64,000 bases of DNA from Marasmitruncus massiliensis (GCF_900186535.1 NZ_FYDE01000005.1:348895-412894); one strand, 5' to 3'. Shown: positions 8,479 to 17,580, numbered from the stretch's first letter. Made by a program: numbers and translations. Notes: generated from the sequence alone by a model not told the origin.

Positions 8479-9300
8479 TTAAGGCGTTTTCTGGATGCGT
8501 TGGGCCAATCTGACCAGATAATCAGCAGTAAGAGCGATATCCTCTCGCAAAGAGTAGAAGTTGCAGCCTTCCAGTGTGATGGTGCCGGTGTAGCCAATAG
8601 CCTGCAGCATGCGTAACACAGGGGCAAAATCCAGAGCACCAAGGCCCGGAAAATAACGATTATTGTCCGACAGATGCAGATTCTGATACGGCGATTGATA
8701 TTCTACCAAAGGAGACAGCAGGTGCGGTTCCTCAATGTTCATATGATAGGTGTCCGGCAGAATATGCAGTTTATCTTGTAGCTTCCGGCAAAAAGCGGCA
8801 CCCTCGCAAACGCGGTTTACCAGCAGCGCTTCATAATGGTTGGTGGCTTCCAGATAAAGTGGAGCCAGATCCAGCGCACCGCAGGCCAACAGTTCGCTTA
8901 GAGATCGTTCCAACTGTGCGGCGGCAATGGCACGGTCTCCGCCGGGCCCGCCTTTAATAAAGCCGCAGATCACGCCGGCTTGCGCCTGATGGGCATAGGT
9001 CAGCATTGTGCGGATAGCAGCTACACTTTTCCGACGCACAGTTTCGTCTTCTCCGCTGAGCGAAAGTTTGTTGTGATTAGCATAGGCACCGGAGGCCACC
9101 ATAGTCAGGCGCAGGCCGTACCGGGTCAGGTGCTCTGTCATCTGCTGAGGTGTGGGGTTATCAAAATCGATAAGGTTTAGCTCTACACCGTAGAACCCCC
9201 GCTGTTGCAAAAGGGCGAGAGTATCGCAAAAATCAACATTGTCCAACTGTCGGGGGGCGGCCAGCTGAATGCACAAAGGGTACAGATAAAGTTCAGACAC
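8479..9300 (-). CDS. Sugar phosphate isomerase/epimerase (TIM barrel, AP-endonuclease-2-like)
   Basis: A 273-residue xylose-isomerase-like TIM-barrel protein. Typical elements are GFYGVELNLIDF at the second strand, LYLEATNHYEALL (metal-ligand Glu), ILPDTYHMNIEE (Asp, His) and a closing ITLEGCNFYS (Glu). Such proteins isomerise or epimerise ketoses, aldoses or their acids with a divalent metal. The start is a GTG with AAAGGAAA upstream. It lies 19 bases behind the LacI gene in the same operon and divergent from the TRAP operon, so its substrate is probably the same sugar or sugar acid. The exact reaction cannot be assigned. Confidence 0.85.
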   Translation of the reverse strand: MSELYLYPLCIQLAAPRQLDNVDFCDTLALLQQRGFYGVELNLIDFDNPTPQQMTEHLTRYGLRLTMVASGAYANHNKLSLSGEDETVRRKSVAAIRTMLTYAHQAQAGVICGFIKGGPGGDRAIAAAQLERSLSELLACGALDLAPLYLEATNHYEALLVNRVCEGAAFCRKLQDKLHILPDTYHMNIEEPHLLSPLVEYQSPYQNLHLSDNNRYFPGLGALDFAPVLRMLQAIGYTGTITLEGCNFYSLREDIALTADYLVRLAQRIQKTP

Positions 9301-9319
9301 AATGAATTTCCTTTTTGGT

Positions 9320-10366
9320 TTAGAGATAATCGCAATAGTTGTTGTTCATAATAATGCCCAGCTTGACGTAACGAATTTCCTCCGCTACAGCCTGACCGGA
9401 AAGATATTCGTAGAGCATCCAGACGGCATTCTTGCTCTGTAGTTCGGGTGCCTGCCAGATAGTGGCATCTACAGTACCGTCTTCCAGATAGGGCACAAGT
9501 TCCTCAAAGATATCGCTACCGATTGCCACGACCGAATGATCCCGTCCGGTGCGTTTAAGGGCCTTGCACATCGAGATTACATTTGAGGCACTGTTACAGT
9601 AGATTCCTGTGATGTCGGGATGGTTTTCCAACTCCTGTACGACAACATCCTCCAGAGAACTGCTACCGCCGGTATTGTTGATTTCGAAGATAGCAAGGCT
9701 GGGATAGTTACCGTCCACATAGCTGAAAAAGCCAAAGGAGTTGGCGCGCAGCAGGCTCATCAGGCGGTTGCCGCCCAGTAAAAGGATTCGTCCGGTGGGC
9801 GGCACCATTTTGCATAGAAGCTCGGCAGCCAGACGGCCGGTACGTTCGCCGCAAGCTGTTACACAGCCGATCCGGCAGGAGTCTACCGCATCGGAATCCA
9901 CCGTTACCACAGGAATACCTTTTTCCTTGAGCTGCTCAAAATAAGGGTTCAGGCTGGTATCATCCCAGCAATAGGTGATAACCCCGTGGATGTCGTCCCG
10001 TTGCAAAATATTCTCAAAAATGTCGAACTGTTCGGCACTGGTGTGTCCGCAAGGCATGCGGATCAAGGTGACATTATAGTCCAGCATCATTTTTTCGGCC
10101 TCATCGATGCCATCCCAAATCTTGCGAAAAAACTGATTGATGTTGTGGGGCAGCAGCGGCAGTACGATGGCGACGTTCCACATACCGCGCTTAAGGCAAG
10201 AGGCCGCCACATTCACAGAGTAATTCAGTTCATTGGTAATCTCCAGAATGCGGGCGCGAGTCTGCTCACTTACGCCTGGCTTGCCGTAGATGGATTTATG
10301 TACAGTGGGGATGGATACTCCAGCCAGCTTAGCGATGTCCTTAATAGTGGGTTTTGTACTTTTCAT
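9320..10366 (-). CDS. LacI-family transcriptional regulator
   Basis: A 348-residue LacI/GalR repressor. The N-terminal HTH reads TIKDIAKLAGVSIPTVHKSI (residues 7-26), followed by a hinge helix (NVAASCLKRG) and a type I periplasmic-binding-protein sensor domain with GVITYCWDD and VVTVDSD motifs. GGGGAGGAA precedes the ATG. It is divergently arranged to the cupin-TRAP operon; operator-like palindromes in the shared intergenic region fit its action as local repressor released by a sugar ligand. Confidence 0.93.
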   Translation of the reverse strand: MKSTKPTIKDIAKLAGVSIPTVHKSIYGKPGVSEQTRARILEITNELNYSVNVAASCLKRGMWNVAIVLPLLPHNINQFFRKIWDGIDEAEKMMLDYNVTLIRMPCGHTSAEQFDIFENILQRDDIHGVITYCWDDTSLNPYFEQLKEKGIPVVTVDSDAVDSCRIGCVTACGERTGRLAAELLCKMVPPTGRILLLGGNRLMSLLRANSFGFFSYVDGNYPSLAIFEINNTGGSSSLEDVVVQELENHPDITGIYCNSASNVISMCKALKRTGRDHSVVAIGSDIFEELVPYLEDGTVDATIWQAPELQSKNAVWMLYEYLSGQAVAEEIRYVKLGIIMNNNYCDYL

Positions 10367-10427
10367 ATATTCCTCCCCTACAGTGCGGCTTGAAAAAACC
10401 GACTAAGGCTACTCTTATGTCAATTAT

Positions 10428-10441
10428 AATAAACGATATAA
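10428..10441. promoter_or_regulatory. Candidate LacI operator O1 (imperfect)
   Basis: AATAAACGATATAA resembles the perfect palindrome at 10584-10597 (shared ATAAACG half and central CG). It lies close to the lacI-type gene start and could mediate autoregulation. Confidence 0.4.
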
Positions 10442-10542
10442 AGTAAAAAATCAAGTATAAAAAAACGCATATAATCGTCTAGCTAAATACACAATTTAAT
10501 AAATTTAAAACTATATAAAATGTAAAAATTGTAAAAAATCTA

Positions 10543-10570
10543 TTGCATTTTGTTTAAGTTATGATATTCT
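10543..10570 (+). promoter_or_regulatory. Promoter of the TRAP/isomerase operon
   Basis: TTGCAT (10543-10548), a 16-base spacer and an extended -10 TGA-TATTCT (10565-10570). The predicted start falls at the palindrome that begins 13 bases downstream. Confidence 0.55.
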
Positions 10571-10582
10571 AAAAATATGTAA

Positions 10583-10598
10583 AGATAAACGTTTATCT
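10583..10598. promoter_or_regulatory. Candidate LacI operator O2 (perfect palindrome)
   Basis: AGATAAACGTTTATCT is a perfect 16-base palindrome with the central CG typical of LacI/GalR operators, placed over the predicted transcription start. Occupancy would block the promoter at 10543-10570. Confidence 0.7.
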
Positions 10599-10682
10599 AC
10601 TCAAAAATTGCATAAAAAACTTTAAATTCGCTATATATTGGGCTGATTTAGTTCGAAATGCAAAAGATGCAACATAATATTG

Positions 10683-10696
10683 TTTAATCGTTTATC
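10683..10696. promoter_or_regulatory. Candidate LacI operator O3 (imperfect)
   Basis: TTTAATCGTTTATC shares the right half CGTTTATC with O2 and lies about 100 bases downstream, a spacing of roughly ten helical turns that could allow looping. Just after it ACTGCC / GGCAGT forms a small leader stem (10703-10729). Confidence 0.45.
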
Positions 10697-10766
10697 AAAC
10701 ATACTGCCTGAGATCCTTGTCCGGGCAGTAAAACCGTCTAATTTCTTATTAAGGAGGAAATAATTG

Positions 10767-11099
10767 ATGAAGTATTTTGCAACTGTCGACCGTTCGGTAG
10801 AGCGTTTGCCTGCCGGCGCGAAAAACTACCCCATCTTTTTAGATGAGAAAGCCCCTATTGCCGGGTGCAACGCTAGCATGGGCCAGTACTACTGCGAAGA
10901 GTACCCCACACCCGGCGTACACGAAGACAACGAGGGCTTTTATGTGGTAAGTGGCAAAGGTATGGCCGTGGTGGGCGATGAAGAAAACAAGATCGCAGCC
11001 GGAAGCTTTTTTTACGCTCCTGCCGGTGTGCCCCACGCTATCAAAAAGGATGCCGGCACCCCGGACCTTGAGATTGTAATGTTCCATTTTGCCAAATAA
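10767..11099 (+). CDS. Small cupin-domain protein
   Basis: A 110-residue single-domain cupin. The metal-ligand motifs are GVHEDNEGFYVVSGKG (first cupin box, His and Glu) and PAGVPHAI (second box, His). GGAGG lies nine bases before this ATG; an in-frame TTG three bases upstream is a weaker candidate. Small cupins in sugar operons often isomerise or bind sugar acids or serve unknown auxiliary roles. It is the first gene of the LacI-controlled operon. Confidence 0.85.
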   Translation: MKYFATVDRSVERLPAGAKNYPIFLDEKAPIAGCNASMGQYYCEEYPTPGVHEDNEGFYVVSGKGMAVVGDEENKIAAGSFFYAPAGVPHAIKKDAGTPDLEIVMFHFAK

Positions 11100-11123
11100 A
11101 AACGTTCAAGGAGGGCTTAAATC

Positions 11124-11597
11124 ATGAAAATAGTAATTGCCTGCGAGGCTTCTTCCTTCGAACTAAAGGAAGCTGTTAAAAAAAGAATCGAGGCACAGGG
11201 GTATGAGGTGCTGGATGTAGGCCAGACCAGCGCAGACCAGAGCGTTCTGTATTACGAGGCAGCCCAAAATCTGGCCAAGGTTATCCAAAGCGGCGAGTGT
11301 AATCGTGGTATTGTCATGTGCGGCACCGGTGCAGGAGTTTCGATGGTTGCCAATAAGTACAAAGGTGTTTATTGCGTAGCCTGCGAAAGTGTTTTTACCG
11401 CAGAAAAAATCTCGCTGATTAATAATGCCAATGTGTTGGCCATGGGTGCCCGCGTAGTAAGCCACGATATGGCTGGCGAGATGGCTGAAAAGTTTTTGGC
11501 TGGTAACTGGTGTGAAGGCTTTGCTGAGCAGCGTCGGTTGAATAACGAAAAAGGCTTTGCTATTCTGCAACAGTTGGAAGCCGAACAGAGCCAATAA
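11124..11597 (+). CDS. Divergent RpiB/LacA/LacB-family sugar-phosphate isomerase
   Basis: A 157-residue protein of the RpiB/LacAB family, which interconverts aldose and ketose phosphates. The central CGTGAGV motif with catalytic Cys (Cys66) is present and NNANVLAMGARVV matches the family. However, the usual N-terminal SDHAG sugar-binding loop is replaced by CEASS (residues 7-11), and the His of the usual HN-x-AN motif is Ile. These changes suggest another substrate or a lost ring-opening step. RBS AGGAGGG precedes the ATG. It sits between the cupin and the TRAP genes. Confidence 0.85.
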   Translation: MKIVIACEASSFELKEAVKKRIEAQGYEVLDVGQTSADQSVLYYEAAQNLAKVIQSGECNRGIVMCGTGAGVSMVANKYKGVYCVACESVFTAEKISLINNANVLAMGARVVSHDMAGEMAEKFLAGNWCEGFAEQRRLNNEKGFAILQQLEAEQSQ

Positions 11598-11642
11598 ATT
11601 CCAGGCTGCTTGCAGCCTGCGCAACACAGGGGGATTTAGCAC

Positions 11643-12191
11643 ATGAAAAAAGTGTTAGAATGGGTCAACAAAGGGTTGAACGCCATTTTCCATTTCTTAC
11701 AGTTTTATTCCAAGGTTGTGTTGGTGGCCGTCGTGGTCATTGTCAGCGCCCAGGTTATTTCACGAAAATTTCTGCATTACAGCATCATCTGGTCTGAAGA
11801 GGTGGCACTGTTGCTGATGGTTTGGACAGCGTTCATTTCGCTAGCTATCGGTGTTGCAAAAAAGCTACATATCTCGATTGAGTTGTTTTACAACAAGTTC
11901 CCAAAGCCTATCCGTACATTTTCGGACTGGCTCAGCTATTTGGTTACTGTTTTTGTGGGTTCAGCGCTTATGATCAATGGTGCCAGGCTTGTTATGGCTA
12001 CTCTGCATTCCACCTTGCCCACCACCAAATGGCCAAGCTTCTTTTTGTATCTGATGATCCCGGTGGGCGGATTTTTCACCGTGTACTGTACCGTATTACA
12101 TATGTTTTTTCCCAGCGCGGCCAGAGTGTTTGCGGACGAATTCGCCGACCCGGCCCCTAAACTGCCCCCTAAAGAGGAGGAAAAACAATGA
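11643..12191 (+). CDS. dctQ: TRAP transporter small permease (DctQ)
   Basis: A 182-residue membrane protein with four predicted membrane helices and the DctQ signature: SRKFLHYSIIWSEEVALLLMVW in helix 2 (W-x-EE motif) and GVAKKLHISIELFYNKFP after it. It pairs with the large permease to form the membrane part of a sodium-driven TRAP importer for organic acids. The stop overlaps the start of the dctM gene by ATGA, implying coupled translation. Confidence 0.93.
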   Translation: MKKVLEWVNKGLNAIFHFLQFYSKVVLVAVVVIVSAQVISRKFLHYSIIWSEEVALLLMVWTAFISLAIGVAKKLHISIELFYNKFPKPIRTFSDWLSYLVTVFVGSALMINGARLVMATLHSTLPTTKWPSFFLYLMIPVGGFFTVYCTVLHMFFPSAARVFADEFADPAPKLPPKEEEKQ

Positions 12192-13480
12192 CGACGAGTA
12201 TCGCAATTGCCTTGCTAGTAGGCGGGTTTATCCTGCTCATTATATTAAAAGTACCTATTCCCATCGCGCTCATTGCTTCTACGGCTGTTACCATGATCTA
12301 TCTGGATCTGCCATTGATGACGATGGTGCAGCAGATGGCTAAATCCATCAACAGCTTTTCACTGATGGCGGTGCCCTTTTTCATTCTGGCTGGTGAGATT
12401 ATGGGCTCGGGTGGCATATCGGATAGGCTGGTAGATTTCGCTAATGCCATTGTGGGCCGGTTCCGCGGCGGTTTGGCCTATGTCAACTGTCTGGCCTCCA
12501 TGTTTTTTGGCGGCATTTCCGGTTCGGCTGTAGCCGATGTTTCCTCCCTGGGTTCTATCGAGATCCCTATGATGATGAAAACCGGTTATGACAGAGAATT
12601 TGCCACTGCGCTCACCGTTACCACTTCCTGCCAGGGCATTCTTATTCCGCCCTCGCACAATATGATCTTTTTTGCTTTGGCTGCCGGCGGTGTGTCGGTT
12701 GGCAAACTCTTCCTGGCAGGTGCCATCCCTGGCGTTGTGCTGGGCCTGAGCTTGATGGGCTATTCTGTTTTCGTTTCCATTAAGCGTCGATATCCTAAGG
12801 GCGAGGCTATGAGCCTGCGGCAGGTGTTGCATGTTTCTAAGGATGCATTTTTTGCGGTGTTTACCACTGTGATCATTATGGGAGGCGTTATCGGCGGCCT
12901 GTTCACAGCTACCGAATCTGCAGCTATTGCCTGTATCTATGCGCTGATTATCTCAATGTTTGTGTATAAAGAGCTTAAATTGAAGGATATTCCTAAAGTC
13001 TTGGGTAACGTAATTAACACCCTCTGTCTGTCTTTCAGCCTGATTGCGGCAGCTGGTGCATTTGGTTATGTGTTGGCCTACCTGAAGGTACCGGCCCTGC
13101 TTACCAATTTCCTGCTATCAATCACCACAAACAAGATCATTCTGCTGCTGCTGATTAATATAATGCTGCTGATGCTGGGCTGCATCATGGATATGGCGCC
13201 TATCATCTTCATCGTTACACCTATTCTGCTGCCGGTGGTCATATCCCTTGGGATGAATCCGATACACTTCGGTGTTATGATGATCTTTAATCTGGCCTGC
13301 GGTCTGTGTACCCCGCCTGTCGGTTCTGCCCTGTTTGTAGGGTGTGCTGTTGGTAAGATCTCTATTGAGCGGGTTGTTAAAGAAATGCTGCCTATGTATG
13401 CTATTATGATCGCCGTGCTCCTCATTGTTACTTTTGTACCGGCAATGTCAACCTGGTTGCCTAATTTGATCATGGGATAA
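12188..13480 (+). CDS. dctM: TRAP transporter large permease (DctM)
   Basis: A 430-residue polytopic membrane protein of the DctM family, which carries the substrate with sodium ions. Recognised blocks are PFFILAGEIMGSGGIS, MFFGGISGSAVAD, ILIPPSHNM, ESAAIACIYALII and the near C-terminal NLACGLCTPPVG. Length is normal. It overlaps dctQ by four bases and its periplasmic partner gene lies at 14982. The specificity, set mainly by DctP, probably matches the sugar acid handled by the neighbouring isomerases. Confidence 0.95.
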   Translation: MTTSIAIALLVGGFILLIILKVPIPIALIASTAVTMIYLDLPLMTMVQQMAKSINSFSLMAVPFFILAGEIMGSGGISDRLVDFANAIVGRFRGGLAYVNCLASMFFGGISGSAVADVSSLGSIEIPMMMKTGYDREFATALTVTTSCQGILIPPSHNMIFFALAAGGVSVGKLFLAGAIPGVVLGLSLMGYSVFVSIKRRYPKGEAMSLRQVLHVSKDAFFAVFTTVIIMGGVIGGLFTATESAAIACIYALIISMFVYKELKLKDIPKVLGNVINTLCLSFSLIAAAGAFGYVLAYLKVPALLTNFLLSITTNKIILLLLINIMLLMLGCIMDMAPIIFIVTPILLPVVISLGMNPIHFGVMMIFNLACGLCTPPVGSALFVGCAVGKISIERVVKEMLPMYAIMIAVLLIVTFVPAMSTWLPNLIMG

Positions 13481-13490
13481 GGAGGCTAAT

Positions 13491-14237
13491 ATGAAATCTC
13501 ATTTTACTCCCGGCGAGACCCTTGAAAAGCTTGAGCCAGCAAATATGGGGCTTACCTATTGTTCGGCTCAGCGTCTGGAACTGGATACCCCCCTGGAGCT
13601 ACAGAGCAGCTCCGAGGAACTTTGCCTTGTTTGCATCGGAGGTGAGTGTACTTATCGGTGTAACGGTAACACAGGCACCGCAACCTTGGGCGATATGCTT
13701 TATGTGCCGATTGAAACTGCCATCCAGCTGGATGGCAACCAGACGGTGCTTGCCCGGTTCGGCGCGCCTTGTACCCAAAAGTATAGCTTTGGACACATCC
13801 GCTTTTCTGAGGTAGACGCCGATGAAAGACACAAGGTGTACGGCAAGACTGAAAACGGTACCAGACGGGATGTCTGGAACTTTATCGACGAAAGCTTTCC
13901 TTCCGGCCGGTTCCTGACCGGTATCTGCTATAGCGTACCCGGCGGTTGGACGGCCTGGCCTCCCCATGAACACGGTAAAGAGCGGGAGGAAGTATACGTC
14001 TACTTCAACATGGGCAATGCGTTTGGTGTGCAGTGTGTTTATGACGAGCTGGAAACAGCAAGTGCCTATGTGGTTCAGAATGGCCATTTGGTGGCGATTC
14101 CGCACGGTTATCATCCCAATGTTGGCTGTCCGGCCGGTAGCCTGCGGTATGTGTACTGCATGGTTTCTACCACTGAAGGCGACCGCAATTTTATGGATCT
14201 GCGTACCCAGAAAATTTACGGCGATAAGTTAGAGTAA
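13491..14237 (+). CDS. IolB/KduI-like isomerase (5-deoxy-glucuronate isomerase family)
   Basis: A 248-residue double-cupin protein. Metal-binding features of the IolB/KduI family are WPPHEHGKEREEVYVYF (two His and a Glu, about 158-174) and the later HGYHP (His). Members interconvert uronate-like aldehydo and keto acids: IolB in inositol breakdown, KduI in pectin breakdown. Neither iolC/D/E nor kduD neighbours are present, so the substrate is open. It follows dctM by 10 bases and precedes an Rpe-like epimerase. Confidence 0.82.
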   Translation: MKSHFTPGETLEKLEPANMGLTYCSAQRLELDTPLELQSSSEELCLVCIGGECTYRCNGNTGTATLGDMLYVPIETAIQLDGNQTVLARFGAPCTQKYSFGHIRFSEVDADERHKVYGKTENGTRRDVWNFIDESFPSGRFLTGICYSVPGGWTAWPPHEHGKEREEVYVYFNMGNAFGVQCVYDELETASAYVVQNGHLVAIPHGYHPNVGCPAGSLRYVYCMVSTTEGDRNFMDLRTQKIYGDKLE

Positions 14238-14252
14238 GGGAGGAGAAAAGCC

Positions 14253-14912
14253 ATGATTAATACCGCTTCTGTCCTTAATATCAACTTTTTAGAGTTAAAG
14301 CAGGGCATAGACGCACTGGTGGCGGGTGGCACGACCTGCTTGCATATTGACGTGATGGATGGCCATTATGTGCCCAATTTGTGCATGCCGGTCAAATTCA
14401 TACATGAGATCCATCAGGCTTATCCCCAGCTTACCCTGGACGTACACCTGATGGTGGATGATCCTGCCACCTATATTGGCCAGATGCAAGAGGCCGGAAC
14501 AGATTATTTCTGCTTTCATACCGACAGTACCAGGTTTGTACGGCGCACTATCAATCAGATCCGCGCCGCCGGCATGAAGCCTGGTATCACAATTAATCCC
14601 TCTCAGCGCATCGATGAGATGCTACCTTATATGGAATATGTGGATATGGTCATGCTGATGGCTGTAGAACCTGGGTTTGCCGGTCAGGCCCTGTTGCCCG
14701 GCAGCATGGAACGGCTGGCCGAGATTGCCGAACTGCGCAAGCAGTATGGTTGCAGCTTTCTTATTTCAGTGGATGGCGGAATCGACTACGAAAAGGGTCA
14801 CCAGTGTAAGGAGATCGGCGTGGATATGATCGTGGGTACCGTTCACACCATCTTTAAACAGCCCGATGGCATTACCGAGGCTTGCCGCCGCTTTGAGCGG
14901 GAGCTGGGCTGA
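14253..14912 (+). CDS. Ribulose-phosphate/allulose-6-phosphate 3-epimerase family protein
   Basis: A 219-residue TIM barrel of the Rpe/AlsE family. The catalytic Asp motif HIDVMDGHYVPN, DVHLMVDDP (metal His), VEPGFAGQ and the closing SVDGGI (second Asp) are all there. The family epimerises ketose phosphates at C3; AlsE-type enzymes take allulose-6-phosphate. With an RpiB-like and an IolB-like isomerase nearby it probably processes a phosphorylated ketose from the imported compound, but no kinase is encoded in this operon. Confidence 0.88.
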   Translation: MINTASVLNINFLELKQGIDALVAGGTTCLHIDVMDGHYVPNLCMPVKFIHEIHQAYPQLTLDVHLMVDDPATYIGQMQEAGTDYFCFHTDSTRFVRRTINQIRAAGMKPGITINPSQRIDEMLPYMEYVDMVMLMAVEPGFAGQALLPGSMERLAEIAELRKQYGCSFLISVDGGIDYEKGHQCKEIGVDMIVGTVHTIFKQPDGITEACRRFERELG

Positions 14913-14981
14913 TGCCTCAAAAAAACCGTGTTATTGGCAGAAAATCCCTGCTGAAATTTCAAACTAATTAGGAGGATAACC

Positions 14982-16040
14982 ATGAACTTGAAAAAAAGTT
15001 TAGCTATCGTACTTGCAACCATGCTGACGCTGTCCCTGACAGCCTGCAACTCTTCTACCGCATCATCATCCAGCGCTTCCGAAAGCGCCTTGGCTCCTGC
15101 CGAGCCCAGCACGCCCGCCGAGACTATAACTCTGCGTCTTGCCTCCAACCATACCGAGGATTTTGTTACTTCTAAGGCTTGCATTAAATTTGCTGAGCTC
15201 GTTGCTGAAAAAACCAACGGTGCTGTTGTCGTGGAAAACTACTTCAACGCTGTGTTGGGTGAAGAAAAAGCCACCATTGAGCAGGCTCAGTTCGGCGGTA
15301 TTGATCTGATCCGTGTCAACATGTCTCCTCTGGCTGAATTCGTGGATGAGCTCAACGCATTGCAGTTCCCTTATATCTTTGCAAGCCGCGAACATTTTTG
15401 GGATGTAATGGATTCCGATGATATCGGTAAGGCCATCCTGCATTCCGACGCTATGGTCAGTAACAACCTATATGGTCTGTGTTACTACGATAATGGTACC
15501 CGTAACTTTTTCTTCTCTGATGCCGATGTACACACCCCTTCTGATATGGCCAACCTGTCCATTCGCGTGCAGGAATCCAACCTGATGATCGGCATGGTTA
15601 GGGCCATGGGTGCAAATCCCACCGCTATGACCTCAAGTGAAATTTATTCTGCTCTGCAGACCGGCGTTATCGATGGCGCTGAGAATAACCTGCCTTGGTA
15701 CCTGTCTATGTCACTCAACGAAGTTGCTCCCAAAATCACAATGGACGAGCACAACCGTTCTGCTGACCTGCTTGTTATGTCCAAGGCTTCAATGGATAAG
15801 TTGACTGAAGACCAGATCACTGCGATTCAGGAAGCTGCCGACGAATCCAGCCAGTATCAGCGTGAGCTATGGGTAGAGAGCGAGAAAGAAGCTCGTAAGA
15901 CCTGCCTGGAAGTTGGCTGCACAATCGTGGATCTCGAAGATTCCGAGCGTCAGCTGTTTATGGACTCTGTTAAAGAAATGAACGCTACCGAAGGCGCGAA
16001 GTACAGCGATTTGTTCGCTAAGATTGCTGCATTACAGTAA
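14982..16040 (+). CDS. dctP: TRAP transporter substrate-binding lipoprotein (DctP)
   Basis: A 352-residue extracytoplasmic binding protein. It starts with a lipoprotein signal (MNLKKSLAIVLATML then LTAC, Cys22), followed by a Ser/Ala-rich tether. The body has DctP features: LRLASNHTEDFVTSKACIKF at the start, a conserved Arg-centred segment LSIRVQES and the GVIDGAENN motif that helps carboxylate binding. It completes the TRAP transporter with the two membrane genes upstream. RBS AGGAGG precedes the ATG. Confidence 0.94.
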   Translation: MNLKKSLAIVLATMLTLSLTACNSSTASSSSASESALAPAEPSTPAETITLRLASNHTEDFVTSKACIKFAELVAEKTNGAVVVENYFNAVLGEEKATIEQAQFGGIDLIRVNMSPLAEFVDELNALQFPYIFASREHFWDVMDSDDIGKAILHSDAMVSNNLYGLCYYDNGTRNFFFSDADVHTPSDMANLSIRVQESNLMIGMVRAMGANPTAMTSSEIYSALQTGVIDGAENNLPWYLSMSLNEVAPKITMDEHNRSADLLVMSKASMDKLTEDQITAIQEAADESSQYQRELWVESEKEARKTCLEVGCTIVDLEDSERQLFMDSVKEMNATEGAKYSDLFAKIAALQ

Positions 16041-16091
16041 ATTGAAAATTACCGCTTGGGTGCGGCGAGCCTGATGTGCAAATAATGTGCG

Positions 16092-16132
16092 AAGTGTACA
16101 TAGCCGTCCGTTTGGCCGTGTACACTTTTTTG
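16092..16132 (+). terminator. Rho-independent terminator after dctP
   Basis: AAGTGTACA / TGTACACTT (16092-16100, 16119-16127) followed by TTTTTGT. It probably ends most of the TRAP operon message before the decayed dehydrogenase. Confidence 0.75.
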
Positions 16133-16151
16133 TACAAGGGAGAGAACGTAT

Positions 16152-17579
16152 GTGAATCAAGAATTTAATGTTGTCGTAGTGGGCGGTGGAGTCGCAGGTA
16201 GTGCCATTGCCCGTGAATTGTGCCGTTATCAGCTTATCGTGGGTGTTCTGGGAAAAAATCTAGACGTCTGCTATGAAACAAGCGACCGTAATTCAGCCGT
16301 GTTGCACAGTGGTTTTGCCTATGAATCCGGTTTCCTTAAAGCAAAGCTCTGCGTGGAGGGCAACCATGAGTTCAATCATGTGGTCAAAGAGCTTGATGTG
16401 CCGTTTTTGCGCACCGGCAAGGTGCTGGTGGGCAACACGCCGGAAAGAGATGGCCAGCCTGCGCAAAACCCTGGAAGCAGGAAGGATCAACGGTGTGACC
16501 GGTCTGGAGATCATCGATAAAGAAAAACTGTACTAGTTGGTACCGGAGGTAGTGGGTGAGTTTGCTCTGTACAGCCTCTCCAGGGGAATTTTGGACTCTT
16601 TTAATTACACCATAGCACTGGCGGAAAATACCGTGCAAAACGGTGCAAACTACTTTTTTGATTGTGAAGTTACCGGCATCCGGTGGGAGCAGGGCAGGTA
16701 TCGGCTGTTCACAAAGCAGGGAAATTTCACTGCAAAATGGGTGGTCAACAGTGCCGGTTTGGGCTGTAGGCGAATCGCCGAGATGTTAGGCATTCATGGG
16801 TATACCATTAAAGGCAGCAAAGGTACCCATATCATTTTGGATAAGCGTACAGGCCCTCTGCTGCCCATGCCGGTCTATTCGGTGCCCAGCAATACATATA
16901 TGGGTATTCACGTTACGCCTACAGTAGACAGAACCGTCACCGTAGGCCCGGATGCTGAGTATATGGAAGATTTTTGGGATTATGGAGTACACCAAAAGAA
17001 TATGGATTATCTGGCCGAAAGTGCCAGTTCGCTCTGGCCGCATATTCATCGGGCGGATTATATCCGCAACTATGCCGGCACTCTCTCCAAGTGGGTAGAT
17101 GATCAGGGCGTGATCCACGATTTTGTTATCGAAACTCGGTCGGAAGCGCCTCAGGTGATCAACCTTATGGGTATCGAATCTCCCGAACTGACGGCGGCGC
17201 TGCCCATTGCCCGGTATGCGATCAATCTGCTCGTTAGTAGGAACGGCCGGACAAAAACCATGCCTTTGAACCGAAACGTCAAGGCATCCGGCGATTTGTG
17301 ACGGCTACCGAAGAGCAAAGACCCGACCTGATCGCGCAGGACCCGAATTATGGCGAACTGATCTGCCGCTGCGAGTAGGTGACCAAGGCCGAACTGCTTT
17401 AGGTTATACACAACTCTCTCGGCGTTCACACCATGGTGGGCATTAAGTACCATACCCGCTGCATGATGGGACGCTTCAGATGCGCATAACGCAGTTTATC
17501 CAAGAGGAACTGAGTCTGACACCCGAACAGATCGAATATGCACGTGTAGGCTCCAATCCATTTACAGGGAGGATGCGGG
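16152..17579 (+). pseudogene. FAD-dependent dehydrogenase (GlpA/LhgO-like), frameshifted
   Basis: The GTG start and first segment encode an FAD-binding N-terminus (VVVVGGGVAGSAIARELCRY) and NSAVLHSGFAYESG, typical of glycerol-3-phosphate dehydrogenase/L-2-hydroxyglutarate oxidase relatives. The frame shifts near 16440, hits a TAG at 16534-16536 and resumes from 16537 with substrate-domain segments (VVNSAGLG, GSKGTHIILDK). After a TGA at 17299-17301 a degraded BFD-like Fe-S tail with two more stops can still be read (CRCE, KYHTRCMMGRFRC). At least three lesions show clear decay. Position behind the TRAP operon suggests it once oxidised the imported polyol or hydroxy acid. Confidence 0.85.
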
Positions 17580-17580
17580 A

